Below, piece after piece: positions 17,095 to 25,785 of a stretch of 64,000 nucleotides of DNA. Location: positions 248,001 to 312,000 of the forward strand of contig JADJJL010000007.1 in assembly GCA_016710265.1 (NCBI GenBank), in the 5' to 3' direction. The position numbers were made by a program, and so were the translations under genes. Position 1 is the stretch's first letter. Every line of letters begins with the position of its first letter. This DNA is from Saprospiraceae bacterium (GTDB lineage Bacteria; Bacteroidota; Bacteroidia; Chitinophagales; Saprospiraceae). Under the pieces are notes generated by a model. The model worked only from the letters and a program-made list of their open reading frames with translations, was not told where the DNA came from and searched no databases.

Positions 17095-18641
17095 GATTTT
17101 GCAGTAAATATCCTTCGTGATTTAACGAACAACTGTTGCTCTTTAAAACTTAGAAGATCCATATTGGCAAGAAAATCTGTCATTGAGAAATTTTCTACAT
17201 GAAATCCAGCTAATTGCATGCATTTTAGAAAATGCCACTGCCATTCCATTTGTTGAATTGAAACAATATTTGGACTAAAAAATCCATCGGCCAGCCAGAT
17301 TTTCTTAGTAGTACCTTTGTAAAGCAAAATTTCTGTAAGTTTATCTAATGCATTGGGCTCATCTAGTGATATTTGATTCCAATTTGACTCACTCCATTGC
17401 AATATTAGGGGTTCTAAATGTCTCGGTAAAAATGAAATGCAATGAGTATCGTTGTTAACAAAGATCCTCATTTGTGGAAAATTGTTATAAATAAATGCAG
17501 CAATAGATTGAATTGTTAAATAATTATCAGAAGATGCTGTTTCTAATAATGAATCTTTTAACTTTATTGGCGCAGATTGGCTTAAGGCTATATTAAATTG
17601 ACTGAAAGTGGAATAATCTGAATATATATTTATAAAATGATGGCAAGATTTCATAAATCTATTTAGAAAATTTTCATCGATAGTCGGACTTAAATTCCAT
17701 ATTTCGTCCCAATGTGCATCTAGATTGTTAGGAAAAAACTCAGGATGCGAACTCTCCAAAATGATCACAGGAAAAACGTTAGAAAGACTATCCAAATTCT
17801 GGTAAAACTCAGACAATGTATATTTTGAGTCGACTTTATGTTTTATAGTTTGAAAAATGCTGTCATTTTTCTGCTCTAACTGTTGAAGCGCTAAATATTG
17901 CCATTTTTCATAAATAGAATGTAAGTATTTTGGAAAATTATCTTTTAACTCTAATAACAATTTTTTACATTCGGAAATACTTTGATCATTTACCAGATCA
18001 TCTAAAAAATTACTTTTGCCAAATAAATCATTCAAATAAATATATTCAATGGCTTGAGCCCACATTGGTTTTGGAAGGTGTTTTATTGAATCCAATACTT
18101 CATTTTGAGCTGAGGTGAATTGATTGGTTAGTGCCATCCATTCATAATAACTTGGAAATTCTTCCTCATGTTCTAAAATCTCTTTCACCCAGACCATAAG
18201 TTGTTGAACTTGCTCCACTTGTTGGGACATTGGTTTCAACTCGAGACCATGGACATCTTGCAAAATTCGGGAATTCACCAATTCTTGATACCAAGTTTTA
18301 AGTTTAGAATCCAATGTAGTCAAGCTAGCATTAAATTCAGATTCATTGACAACATCTGTGGATAAAAATTCCGCTTGGTCGGATAAATAAATCTGAACAG
18401 TCTTATCTAAAATGACTTTTAAATCAATTTCAGAAAAATTATCTACCTCTGAAAAACGAATTTGTTCCCCACTATATTCTTTCAGAAATGAATTTATCTT
18501 TTCACAAGTCAACTGGTGTTCCACAGACCAACTGCAAGGATCATTTGAAGTTTGGCATGTTGAATTCCAAAGTTCTATTAATTTTAATTTGCGTAAAAAT
18601 AATTTCTTCGAAATTTGAGCTTTAATCTCTTTATGAACCAT
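17091..18641 (-). CDS. Hypothetical protein, C-terminal part of a frameshifted helicase-like gene
   Basis: 516 aa from the first ATG, but the frame stays open upstream to about 18763 and reads EEAWTYFSYFLSNWYNKGK before the ATG. It therefore looks like the 3' portion of the gene whose 5' portion is 18718-19398. It is mostly helical, with no signal peptide. One segment (FPVIILESSHPEFFPN ... HWDEIWNLS, about residues 292-320) is positioned like the pre-Walker B region of SF1 helicases, but the DEAS/DEAH residues are absent. I do not recognise a function; the helicase link is weak. Confidence 0.6.
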   Translation of the reverse strand: MVHKEIKAQISKKLFLRKLKLIELWNSTCQTSNDPCSWSVEHQLTCEKINSFLKEYSGEQIRFSEVDNFSEIDLKVILDKTVQIYLSDQAEFLSTDVVNESEFNASLTTLDSKLKTWYQELVNSRILQDVHGLELKPMSQQVEQVQQLMVWVKEILEHEEEFPSYYEWMALTNQFTSAQNEVLDSIKHLPKPMWAQAIEYIYLNDLFGKSNFLDDLVNDQSISECKKLLLELKDNFPKYLHSIYEKWQYLALQQLEQKNDSIFQTIKHKVDSKYTLSEFYQNLDSLSNVFPVIILESSHPEFFPNNLDAHWDEIWNLSPTIDENFLNRFMKSCHHFINIYSDYSTFSQFNIALSQSAPIKLKDSLLETASSDNYLTIQSIAAFIYNNFPQMRIFVNNDTHCISFLPRHLEPLILQWSESNWNQISLDEPNALDKLTEILLYKGTTKKIWLADGFFSPNIVSIQQMEWQWHFLKCMQLAGFHVENFSMTDFLANMDLLSFKEQQLFVKSRRIFTAKS

Positions 18642-18717
18642 TCTGAATTCACCCAGTAATGTTTTTCCCTTATTATACCAATTTGATAAAAAATAAGAAA
18701 AATAAGTCCATGCCTCT

Positions 18718-19398
18718 TCAGGTATTTCGCAATGGATGCAGCTCGTACAATTGACCTGCAGAATTTTTTACCAATGCTTCAACTATGTGTTTTAAATATT
18801 GATATTCCTTTAAGTTTAATCTGGAGTTTAATTGCGGTAAAAAATAGAATTCGCTCTTATTTAATTTAATATATCTACATAAGGTCAAGTATGCAGGATC
18901 GGCAGAATACTTTCCATGCAAATATGTTTTTTCTACAGATTGAATAAGATGATTGGTAATAGAATGAAAATGATTACAAGAATCTTTAAATTTTCTAATG
19001 TTAAGACTACCTGAAACAGTTATAGGAGAAAATTTAATCAAATTTTTTTCTACTTGGGATCGAGAGTGGTGAAAATTAAAACAAAGAGATTGGATTCCAA
19101 ATAATTCAATTAATTCCTCAAATAATTTTACATGTTCTTGTTTGTCAACCAATATCAAAGTTTTTCTTTGGGTTGCTAGATTCCTTAATAGCTTGTTGTG
19201 AAGCCAACACTTTAAACTATTGGAATTAGTGGGTCGTATATGAATATTTGTTTCCGTCTCAGAAATTAACATGGACTGTGCCACATCATCCGGCATTGGG
19301 TATAAATAGGAAAAATATCCTGAACCATTATTTAAAGCATTAAATAAAGGGTAAATATATATATACTTTTGTAATATGTTACAAATATATTGCTTCAA
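18718..19398 (-). CDS. Hypothetical protein, N-terminal part of a frameshifted helicase-like gene
   Basis: 226 aa. Residues about 50-110 (IRPTNSNSLKCW ... TLILVDKQEHVKLFEELIE) resemble the Walker A to motif Ia region of SF1/DNA2-like helicases in spacing and hydrophobic pattern. The GPPGTGKS loop itself is replaced by RPTNSNSL, so ATP binding is unlikely. The frame ends ELHPLRNT-stop at 18718, and skipping one base there continues straight into EEAWTYFSY of the next frame. I read the two as one gene of about 768 aa with an extra base near 18718-18722. It starts 37 bp after pyrC. Confidence 0.55.
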   Translation of the reverse strand: MKQYICNILQKYIYIYPLFNALNNGSGYFSYLYPMPDDVAQSMLISETETNIHIRPTNSNSLKCWLHNKLLRNLATQRKTLILVDKQEHVKLFEELIELFGIQSLCFNFHHSRSQVEKNLIKFSPITVSGSLNIRKFKDSCNHFHSITNHLIQSVEKTYLHGKYSADPAYLTLCRYIKLNKSEFYFLPQLNSRLNLKEYQYLKHIVEALVKNSAGQLYELHPLRNT

Positions 19399-19435
19399 CT
19401 AACTTTCTAGACCTAAATAATTGAAAATCTTTACT

Positions 19436-20776
19436 TTAATTTCGGTTAAACTCAATCCTTAATCCTGGCTTCTGAATTGTCACAGAATTTCCATCAAAGA
19501 CTTTTAGTCCATTGACCCAGGTACCGCAAATCGAACCATTCAAAATATGACCCTCCAATGGCGACCAAGCACATTTATAAAGCAATCGATCAGGTGTAAC
19601 CGTGGTGGTAGCTTTTAAATCCAATAAGACCAAATCCGCATAATAACCTTCTTTAATAAACCCCCTTTCCTTAATTTGAAAACAAATCGCAGGATTATGA
19701 GCCATTCTTTGTACTATAAACGGTAGATCCCAACCTTCTTCAGAAGCCATAGTAAGCATTAACAATAGTGGATGCTGGACAAGCGGCAAACCAGCAGGAG
19801 CTTCTAAAAAAACTTTATTCTTTTCTTCCCAGGTATGAGGTGCATGATCCGTTGCAACAACATCTAGAATATTATCTTTAAGCGCTCTTCTTAATGAAGT
19901 TCTATCTTTTAAATTCTTGATTGCAGGATTACATTTTATTAAATTTCCATGCGTTTCGTAATTTCTATCATCAAAATATAGGTGGTGTACACACACTTCT
20001 GCGGTAATTCTTTTATCTATTAAAGGTAGTTTGTTTGAAAACAAATTCAACTCCTCTTCAGTGGAAATATGCAAAATATGTAATCTGGTATCATACCTTT
20101 TCGCCAAATGAACTGCAAAAGTGGAAGAGGCTAAACAAGCTTCCCTACTTCTAATAATTGGATGATGACTGGCTTTTAGCTTTTCTCCGTATAGATCTTT
20201 CATCAATTGAAGGTTGCTCTTAATAATGTTTTCATCTTCACAATGTGTGGCGATCAACGCATTTGCATTTACAAATATTTTTTCTAAAATTTTTGGATCA
20301 TCTACCAACATTCCACCTGTGGATGATCCCATAAATATTTTGATACCACAAGTATGCTGGTAATCTATAGACATTATATCATCGTAATTATCCAAAGAAA
20401 CACCCATGAAAAATGAATAATTAACTGCAGAGTTTTTTGCTGCAATTTCATACTTTTGCTCTAACAAATCTTTAGTCAAAGTATTAGGTATTGTATTGGG
20501 CATTTCCATAAAACTTGTTACACCCCCAGCAGCAGCAGCCCTTGATTCTGAATAAATATCTGCCTTATGTGTAAGTCCCGGTTCTCTAAAATGAACCTGA
20601 TCATCAATACAACCCGGAATCAAATATTTTCCATCACCGTCTATAATATTGGCTTCAGGATCTGTTAAGTCATTACCAATCTTATGAATCCTTTCACCTT
20701 TAATTTGAACATCACAGGCTATGGTTTGTCCTTCATTGACCAACAAAACATTTTTAAAGATTTGGTTTATTTTCAT
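19436..20776 (-). CDS. pyrC: Dihydroorotase
   Basis: 446 aa amidohydrolase. It interconverts carbamoyl-aspartate and dihydroorotate in pyrimidine synthesis. The metal-site motif reads PGCIDDQVHFREPGLTHKAD; the first His of the usual DxHxH is Gln here. Other active-site parts are present: MEMPNT, ATHCED, LHILHIST and VVATDHAPHTWEEK. The Gln version is one I associate with Bacteroidota dihydroorotases, so loss of function is not implied. It is divergent from purK, 42 bp apart. Confidence 0.92.
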   Translation of the reverse strand: MKINQIFKNVLLVNEGQTIACDVQIKGERIHKIGNDLTDPEANIIDGDGKYLIPGCIDDQVHFREPGLTHKADIYSESRAAAAGGVTSFMEMPNTIPNTLTKDLLEQKYEIAAKNSAVNYSFFMGVSLDNYDDIMSIDYQHTCGIKIFMGSSTGGMLVDDPKILEKIFVNANALIATHCEDENIIKSNLQLMKDLYGEKLKASHHPIIRSREACLASSTFAVHLAKRYDTRLHILHISTEEELNLFSNKLPLIDKRITAEVCVHHLYFDDRNYETHGNLIKCNPAIKNLKDRTSLRRALKDNILDVVATDHAPHTWEEKNKVFLEAPAGLPLVQHPLLLMLTMASEEGWDLPFIVQRMAHNPAICFQIKERGFIKEGYYADLVLLDLKATTTVTPDRLLYKCAWSPLEGHILNGSICGTWVNGLKVFDGNSVTIQKPGLRIEFNRN

Positions 20777-20818
20777 TAGAGTCTAATTTTTTTTTGAATC
20801 TTTGCCCAATATCTAATT

Positions 20819-21970
20819 ATGGCTTTTACTCCATCTTCACTGCGTATAGGCATTCTAGGTGCCGGACAATTGGGAAAAATGCTGGCCCAGGAGGCTTCAA
20901 AACTTGACATTGAACTTCATTTTCTTGACAAAAGTAAAGATTATCCAGCTGGGAAGATCAGTAGATTTTTTACAGAAGGCGATTTTAAATTATACAATGA
21001 TGTCCTTCAATTTGGCAAAGATTTGGATGTAATTGGAATTGAAATTGAAGAGGTAAATATTGACGCATTGTTTGAATTGAAGAATATGGGTAAAACCATC
21101 ATACCTGATCCTGAAATTTTAAAATTGATTCAAGATAAAGGCCTTCAAAAGGTATTTTACATTAAAAATGGGATTCCAACGGCGCCATTTTGGATATTCG
21201 ACAACCTGCAAAGTATTCATAAGGCTCTAGAATCGAATGAAATATCATTTCCATTTGTTCAAAAATTACGGATAGGCGGCTATGATGGTCGTGGGGTTAC
21301 TATTGTAAAAACTAAAGATGACCTTGGAAAACTTCTAGAAGGACCTTCTATCGTTGAAAAAATGGCGGATATTCATAAGGAACTTAGCGTAATTTGTATA
21401 AGTACTTCAACAACAGAAAGATTGGCGTATGAAGTTGTTGAAATGGAATTTAATTCTGATTCGAATCTTGTGGAATACCTATTATCACCCGCTCAAATTA
21501 GTTTAGGAACCAAAGAACAAGCCCAACAAATTGCATTAGAAATTTGTAAATTGCTTGAAATACAGGGATTGTTGGCTGTAGAAATGTTCCTTAATAAAGA
21601 TGGTAGTATTTGGGTTAACGAAATTGCTCCAAGACCCCATAACAGTGGACATCACACCTTGGACAATGGTTCATGTTCTCAATTTGCCAACCAAGTAAGA
21701 GCTTTGGCCAAACTGCCTGCAGGTCAAGTAGAATCGGATAAATTCGCTATTATGATCAATTTAATTGGTCAAGAAGGTTATATTGGACCTGTAAAATACA
21801 TTGGCATAGAAGATTGTAGTAAAATCACTGGTGTCAATATTCATCTTTATGGTAAATCTGAAACGAGACCACATCGCAAAATGGGTCATGTTTGTATTAC
21901 TGATTTAAATCTGGACAAATGCAAAGAAAAAGCTAATTTCGTGCGACAAACCATTCTAGTTATTTCTTAA
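20819..21970 (+). CDS. purK: 5-(carboxyamino)imidazole ribonucleotide synthase
   Basis: 383 aa ATP-grasp enzyme. It makes N5-CAIR from AIR, bicarbonate and ATP. The N-terminal nucleotide fold shows GILGAGQLGKMLAQEASK, the ATP-grasp core shows KLRIGGYDGRGV, and the catalytic region shows WVNEIAPRPHNSGHHTLDNG. It lies 8 bp before purE, whose product takes N5-CAIR to CAIR, so the two act in sequence. Confidence 0.96.
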   Translation: MAFTPSSLRIGILGAGQLGKMLAQEASKLDIELHFLDKSKDYPAGKISRFFTEGDFKLYNDVLQFGKDLDVIGIEIEEVNIDALFELKNMGKTIIPDPEILKLIQDKGLQKVFYIKNGIPTAPFWIFDNLQSIHKALESNEISFPFVQKLRIGGYDGRGVTIVKTKDDLGKLLEGPSIVEKMADIHKELSVICISTSTTERLAYEVVEMEFNSDSNLVEYLLSPAQISLGTKEQAQQIALEICKLLEIQGLLAVEMFLNKDGSIWVNEIAPRPHNSGHHTLDNGSCSQFANQVRALAKLPAGQVESDKFAIMINLIGQEGYIGPVKYIGIEDCSKITGVNIHLYGKSETRPHRKMGHVCITDLNLDKCKEKANFVRQTILVIS

Positions 21971-21978
21971 AATATTCA

Positions 21979-22467
21979 ATGAAAGTAGGAATCATTATGG
22001 GATCAGATTCTGATTTGCCTGTTATGAAACAAGCAGCAGATATTCTTGATCAATTTAACATTGCCCATGAAATAAGAGTTGTTTCAGCTCATCGCACTCC
22101 CCAGCATATGATGGAATATGCAAAAACTGCTAAAGGAAGAGGAATTCAAATCATCATAGCTGGTGCTGGTGGAGCTGCTCATTTGCCAGGAATGGTGGCA
22201 TCTATTACAAACTTACCAGTTATTGGAGTTCCTATAAAATCATCCAACTCTCTTGATGGGTGGGACTCAATCTTATCCATTTTGCAAATGCCAAATGGAG
22301 TTCCTGTTGCTACAGTCGCTTTAAATGCGGCCAAAAATGCAGGCATTTTGGCAATTCAAATTTTGGCATTAAATTCTGAAATTATAAATGAGCAACTTCA
22401 AAATTTTAAAGAGAATATGAAAAATGAAGTTTTGAATAAAGACCAACAAATTAATAATACCAATTAA
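21979..22467 (+). CDS. purE: N5-carboxyaminoimidazole ribonucleotide mutase
   Basis: 162 aa class I PurE. Motifs are IIMGSDSDLPVMKQAADIL, VVSAHRTPQHM (active-site His) and IAGAGGAAHLPGMVASIT. It rearranges N5-CAIR to 4-carboxy-AIR in purine synthesis. Its partner PurK is immediately upstream (8 bp), a classical purK-purE pair. Confidence 0.97.
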   Translation: MKVGIIMGSDSDLPVMKQAADILDQFNIAHEIRVVSAHRTPQHMMEYAKTAKGRGIQIIIAGAGGAAHLPGMVASITNLPVIGVPIKSSNSLDGWDSILSILQMPNGVPVATVALNAAKNAGILAIQILALNSEIINEQLQNFKENMKNEVLNKDQQINNTN

Positions 22468-22505
22468 TTTTTAGTATATATTTTGTTAATGCAAATTATT
22501 TTCTA

Positions 22506-23363
22506 TTGACTAATTTTAATGAAATATGGAATTTTAAACTATTCGGAAGTGGAGAAAATATAGTCACTCTTGGCACTGTATTGATACTATTTCTATACCT
22601 TATAATTTTAGTTTTTATAGCCACTAAATTTAAAAAACTCCTTGTCCACAGGGTTTTTAAAAGGCCTCATTTTGACATTGGAACTAGCCAGGCAATGGCC
22701 TCTATTATACAATACGTATTTGTAATTATTGGCAGCATTATTATTATTCATAATTCAGGAATTAATTTAAGTTCGTTGGGTTTACTGGCCGGTGCATTAG
22801 GCATTGGCGTTGGATTTGGTCTTCAAAATATTACCAGCAATTTTATAAGTGGTGTTATCATCCTTTTTGAAAGACCTATTAAAGTAGGAGATAGAATTGA
22901 AGTAGGAAATATTGTTGGTAATATTCTTAAAATCTCCCCTAGAGCTACGACAATAATAACAAATGATAATCTAGCGATCATTGTACCTAACTCAGAATTT
23001 ATAAATGGACGTGTTATAAATTGGAGTTTGCACAATAGAACCGTTCGATTCAATTTTATGGTGTCAGTTTCTTATAAAGAAGATCCAAATAGAATTAAAA
23101 AATTACTATTAGAGGTTGCTGCAGCCAATGATGGTGTTTTGAAAGATCCTCATTCAGATGTCCTTTTAGATTCTTTCTTAGACAATAACATAAGATTTAA
23201 TTTGAGAGTTTGGAGCAGTACTTATAGTGATACTCCTGGCGTCCTGCAAAGTCAACTGTATTATGCAATATATGAAAAGTTTAAGGAAAACGAAATTTCA
23301 ATTTCATATCCTCAAAGAGATATTCATATCGTTACATCCAATGAGACCAAAAACTTAGCTTAA
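22506..23363 (+). CDS. MscS-family mechanosensitive ion channel
   Basis: 285 aa. There are three N-terminal hydrophobic segments (about residues 18-40, 62-85 and 92-115) and the pore-lining TM3 with Gly/Ala packing LAGALGIGVGFGLQNITSNF. The MscS beta domain follows (FERPIKVGDRIEVGNIVGNI, VPNSEFINGRVINWS). The family releases solutes on hypo-osmotic shock. The start is a TTG; the nearby ATG at 22489 is in another frame. Its stop overlaps the convergent phosphorylase stop by 4 bp. Confidence 0.92.
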   Translation: MTNFNEIWNFKLFGSGENIVTLGTVLILFLYLIILVFIATKFKKLLVHRVFKRPHFDIGTSQAMASIIQYVFVIIGSIIIIHNSGINLSSLGLLAGALGIGVGFGLQNITSNFISGVIILFERPIKVGDRIEVGNIVGNILKISPRATTIITNDNLAIIVPNSEFINGRVINWSLHNRTVRFNFMVSVSYKEDPNRIKKLLLEVAAANDGVLKDPHSDVLLDSFLDNNIRFNLRVWSSTYSDTPGVLQSQLYYAIYEKFKENEISISYPQRDIHIVTSNETKNLA

Positions 23364-24211
23364 AATAAAATATCAAATACTTTTTCTATCATCTTTTGAA
23401 TGGTATGCTCAGGATTTTTTGAAAATTGATCGTTGCATCTATTTGCCAAAATAGCATTCACTGAAAGACATTGATGACCTAATAAATTGCCCAATCCATA
23501 TAACCCTGAAGTTTCCATTTCAATATTACTTATTCGCTTTTGATCGAATGTTCTCATATCCGACAATAAATTCAATAAATTTGGATAAAATGAATCTGCA
23601 AATGAACTTCGTCCTTGGGGAATATAAAATCCCGGTGAAGTTAAACAAATGCCCTTACTGAAATTTGATACATTAAACCGATTAAGCAATGATTGGTCGG
23701 GTGTCGTAAAATATAAGTGAAATTTTAATCCGTGTTTTGAGAATTGTTCCTTCCAATAATCTGATTGGATATTTTCTTTCATTTTATAAAAACTTCCAAG
23801 TGCATCCAAACCAATTGCAGCCTCGCTGATCAATATTGAATCAACTTCAAGATCTGGCTGTATTGCACCTGTTGTACCAAGTCTAATGATTGTTGCACTG
23901 ACAGGTTGCTTCCTTCGCTCCATAAAATTTCTCTCCAAATTCCACAAAGCATCCAATTCATTTAATACTATATCCATATTATCGGTTCCGATTCCAGTGG
24001 ATAAAACAGAGACTCTTTTTAAGCCAATACTTCCTGTATGAGTTACAAATTCTCTTGAACCAATTTTTGTTTCAATTGTATCAAAGAGGCGACTAATCAT
24101 TGGAACTCTTCCCGGATCACCAACCGTAAAAACAAAATCTGCAACTTGATCAGACCGAAGCCCTAAATGATAAATAGATTGATCCTCATTAAAAATCCAA
24201 TGTGTTTTCAT
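23360..24211 (-). CDS. Nucleoside phosphorylase (PNP/UDP family, uridine phosphorylase-like)
   Basis: 283 aa. Family motifs are FTVGDPGRVPMISRLFD (phosphate site), STGIGTDNMDIVLNELDAL, IRLGTTGAIQP and NIEMETSGLYGLGNLLGH (ribose-binding Met-Glu). The enzyme cleaves a nucleoside with phosphate to base and ribose-1-phosphate. It resembles uridine phosphorylases most, but base specificity cannot be read reliably. It is convergent with the MscS gene (4-bp overlap) and divergent from the ArsC-like gene. Confidence 0.88.
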   Translation of the reverse strand: MKTHWIFNEDQSIYHLGLRSDQVADFVFTVGDPGRVPMISRLFDTIETKIGSREFVTHTGSIGLKRVSVLSTGIGTDNMDIVLNELDALWNLERNFMERRKQPVSATIIRLGTTGAIQPDLEVDSILISEAAIGLDALGSFYKMKENIQSDYWKEQFSKHGLKFHLYFTTPDQSLLNRFNVSNFSKGICLTSPGFYIPQGRSSFADSFYPNLLNLLSDMRTFDQKRISNIEMETSGLYGLGNLLGHQCLSVNAILANRCNDQFSKNPEHTIQKMIEKVFDILF

Positions 24212-24230
24212 CCAATAAAATTAAAAAATT

Positions 24231-24596
24231 ATGAAAAATAAAATATACCATCTTAGTTCTTGTTCCACTTGCCAAAACATTTTAAAAAAATTGAATTTAA
24301 ACAATTGCAATCTACAAGATATTAAAACGGAACAAATATCCGAAAAGCAATTGGATACCATGGCAAAACTTTCCGGTAGTTATGAATCATTATTTTCAAG
24401 GAAAGCTATTAAGTATAGAACTTTAGGCTTAAAGGATAAGATCCTATCGGAAATAGATTATAAAAATTTAATTCTGGGAGAATATACTTTTTTAAAAAGA
24501 CCAATTGTTATAGCTGGAAAAAAAATTCTAATTGGTAATACAAATGCAGTAATTGATGAGGCCACAAAATTATTAAACTCTAATGCGAGAAAATAA
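24231..24596 (+). CDS. ArsC/Spx-family thioredoxin-fold protein
   Basis: 121 aa. It has the N-terminal motif SSCSTCQNILKKLN (CxxC at about residues 10-13) and the late FLKRPIVIAGKKILIGN strand with conserved Arg-Pro, both typical of the ArsC/Spx family. Members reduce arsenate or act as redox-sensing regulators; which applies here is not visible. No ars genes are nearby, so arsenate resistance is only a formal possibility. Confidence 0.82.
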   Translation: MKNKIYHLSSCSTCQNILKKLNLNNCNLQDIKTEQISEKQLDTMAKLSGSYESLFSRKAIKYRTLGLKDKILSEIDYKNLILGEYTFLKRPIVIAGKKILIGNTNAVIDEATKLLNSNARK

Positions 24597-24630
24597 AACC
24601 TTAATTCAAATAGAACTTAAAAAAATAAAT

Positions 24631-24664
24631 GCCGAATGAATTCATAATAAAAAATTCATTCGGC
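24631..24664 (-). terminator. Rho-independent terminator of the DUF2911 gene
   Basis: A perfect 12-bp inverted repeat (GCCGAATGAATT at 24631-24642, AATTCATTCGGC at 24653-24664) lies 27 bp past the DUF2911 stop on the reverse strand. It is followed in that direction by a T-rich tract. On the forward strand there is no T run, so it mainly serves the reverse-strand gene. Confidence 0.8.
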
Positions 24665-24691
24665 ACCTATCGATAAATTCACTTTCTTGAA

Positions 24692-25528
24692 TTATCTCCT
24701 ACTCCACTCTGAAATTGATTCATTGTTCATTTTGATGTAATCTTCATTACCTGCTGCCGTAGCCAACTCAAGTGAACGTTTTGCTACTAAGATTGCTTCA
24801 TCCCTTCTCTCTAATCTTGCTAAAATTAACGATTCAGTTCTTAATTTCCAAAACTGTGGATCTGCGGAATTGGATTTTTGAATCCAACCCAAAGCTACAT
24901 TTAAGTCTTTTCCTGAATCAAAATAGTAACGAGCAGCTGTATAATAATCATTAGGACTAGGCCCAGCTAAAACTTTATCAATACTTTGCAAAACCTTGCT
25001 ATCCAAATCAGTTTTAATCTTGATTGCGACAGAGGTATTCTCCCAAGTGATCACAAGATTCGTGGCATCGTTTTTAATGTCGTTAAAATCCATTGTGAAG
25101 GTCTCAATTGTAGTAGTTAACAATTCGGGAATGGCTGATACCTTCAAAACCTCTTTTGTCATATCATAATTACGAGGTAAGCCTGGTTGATCCCAGTCTG
25201 AATAAAAAATAATATCCCACGAAGCTTCTCCAGGAATGCTATAAACTGCGTAACTTCCTTTAGGCAAAGCTTTTCCTTCCACTGTAACATCATCTGAAAA
25301 AGTAATTTTAGTGGCTTTATTTGCTCCAGTTCGCCACATTTTACCAAATGGAACTAAATCGCCAAAAACCACCCTGTTTTTCATACTAGGTCTGGAATAT
25401 TCTAAAGTAATCATCCCAATACCAAATTTTTGCTCAATTTTTGCCAAAGGACTAGGTGATGGGGTCACGATTTGGGCTTTCGCAACAAAACAAAAACAAA
25501 TAAGACTCAGATAAATAAATATTTTCAT
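24692..25528 (-). CDS. DUF2911 domain-containing exported protein
   Basis: 278 aa. A signal peptide covers about residues 1-18 (hydrophobic, ending VAKAQ). The DUF2911 core runs from about 20 to 165, with VTLEYSRPSMKNR-like sequence, VPFGKMWRTGANKATKITFS and KALPKGSYAVYSIPG. The C-terminal 100 residues are helical and TPR-like (ARYYFDSGKDLNVALGWIQK). Function is unknown; the family is common in Bacteroidota. It has its own promoter and terminator. Confidence 0.85.
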   Translation of the reverse strand: MKIFIYLSLICFCFVAKAQIVTPSPSPLAKIEQKFGIGMITLEYSRPSMKNRVVFGDLVPFGKMWRTGANKATKITFSDDVTVEGKALPKGSYAVYSIPGEASWDIIFYSDWDQPGLPRNYDMTKEVLKVSAIPELLTTTIETFTMDFNDIKNDATNLVITWENTSVAIKIKTDLDSKVLQSIDKVLAGPSPNDYYTAARYYFDSGKDLNVALGWIQKSNSADPQFWKLRTESLILARLERRDEAILVAKRSLELATAAGNEDYIKMNNESISEWSRR

Positions 25529-25542
25529 TTTTTAATTTTTTA

Positions 25543-25571
25543 CAAAGATAAGATTTTCAATACTTTACAAA
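25543..25571 (-). promoter_or_regulatory. Probable promoter of the DUF2911 gene
   Basis: On the reverse strand TTTG (25568-25571) is followed after 17 nt by TATCTTTG (25543-25550), a perfect TAnnTTTG -7 box. The spacer is 2 nt shorter than the 19-nt norm. The start codon is at 25528, leaving a short leader. Confidence 0.5.
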
Positions 25572-25607
25572 ATAACTGAATAAATGGTAAAATGTTTAAA
25601 GAAAATT

Positions 25608-25629
25608 ATATTATGATTTTTCATAATAT
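25608..25629. promoter_or_regulatory. 22-bp perfect palindrome, Crp/Fnr-like geometry
   Basis: Arms ATATTATGA and TCATAATAT flank TTTT. The inner part, TATGA-N4-TCATA, has the same layout as an FNR box (TTGAT-N4-ATCAA) with different bases. It lies between two opposed -7 boxes: the DUF2911 promoter and a forward TACCTTTG at 25633. An operator for a dimeric regulator is the natural reading; the regulator is unknown. Confidence 0.45.
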
Positions 25630-25632
25630 GTA

Positions 25633-25640
25633 TTACCTTT
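25633..25640 (+). promoter_or_regulatory. Forward -7 box (TACCTTTG) next to the palindrome
   Basis: TACCTTTG matches TAnnTTTG perfectly. The expected -33 position falls inside the palindrome at 25608-25629 and lacks TTTG, so activity would depend on, or be blocked by, whatever binds there. Transcription would pass a 26-codon ORF and run antisense to the SafE-like gene. Confidence 0.35.
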
Positions 25641-25666
25641 GTATACAGTTATCAAAATAAGAGATT

Positions 25667-25747
25667 ATGATTATCGCATCAATTTGTACCGTTTGTTTTA
25701 TTTGTTCTTGGTTTTTAGTCCAACTCAGAACTTCTGAGCAAGAATAG
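25667..25747 (+). CDS. Possible 26-aa hydrophobic micropeptide
   Basis: ATG at 25667 opens a 26-codon frame beginning MIIASICTVCFICSWFLVQL and ending RTSEQE. It is one potential membrane helix with three Cys and a charged tail. It follows a perfect -7 box by 27 bp. A CTCAGAA/TTCTGAG inverted repeat lies inside it (25724-25738). No homologue is known to me. It may be a chance ORF or part of a small RNA. Confidence 0.2.
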   Translation: MIIASICTVCFICSWFLVQLRTSEQE

Positions 25748-25785
25748 ATTCGTTTTCCAACTACACACAGCAAAATAAAAGCGTT

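Noticed and set aside
18715..18724. Programmed +1 frameshift joining the two helicase-like fragments
   Set aside because: The site reads ACC TGA; it lacks a CTT-TGA-type slippery stop and no stimulatory element is visible. A simple indel is more economical.
22489..22491. ATG as the MscS start codon
   Set aside because: It is out of frame with the channel; the in-frame TTG at 22506 is the best start and gives a complete first membrane helix.
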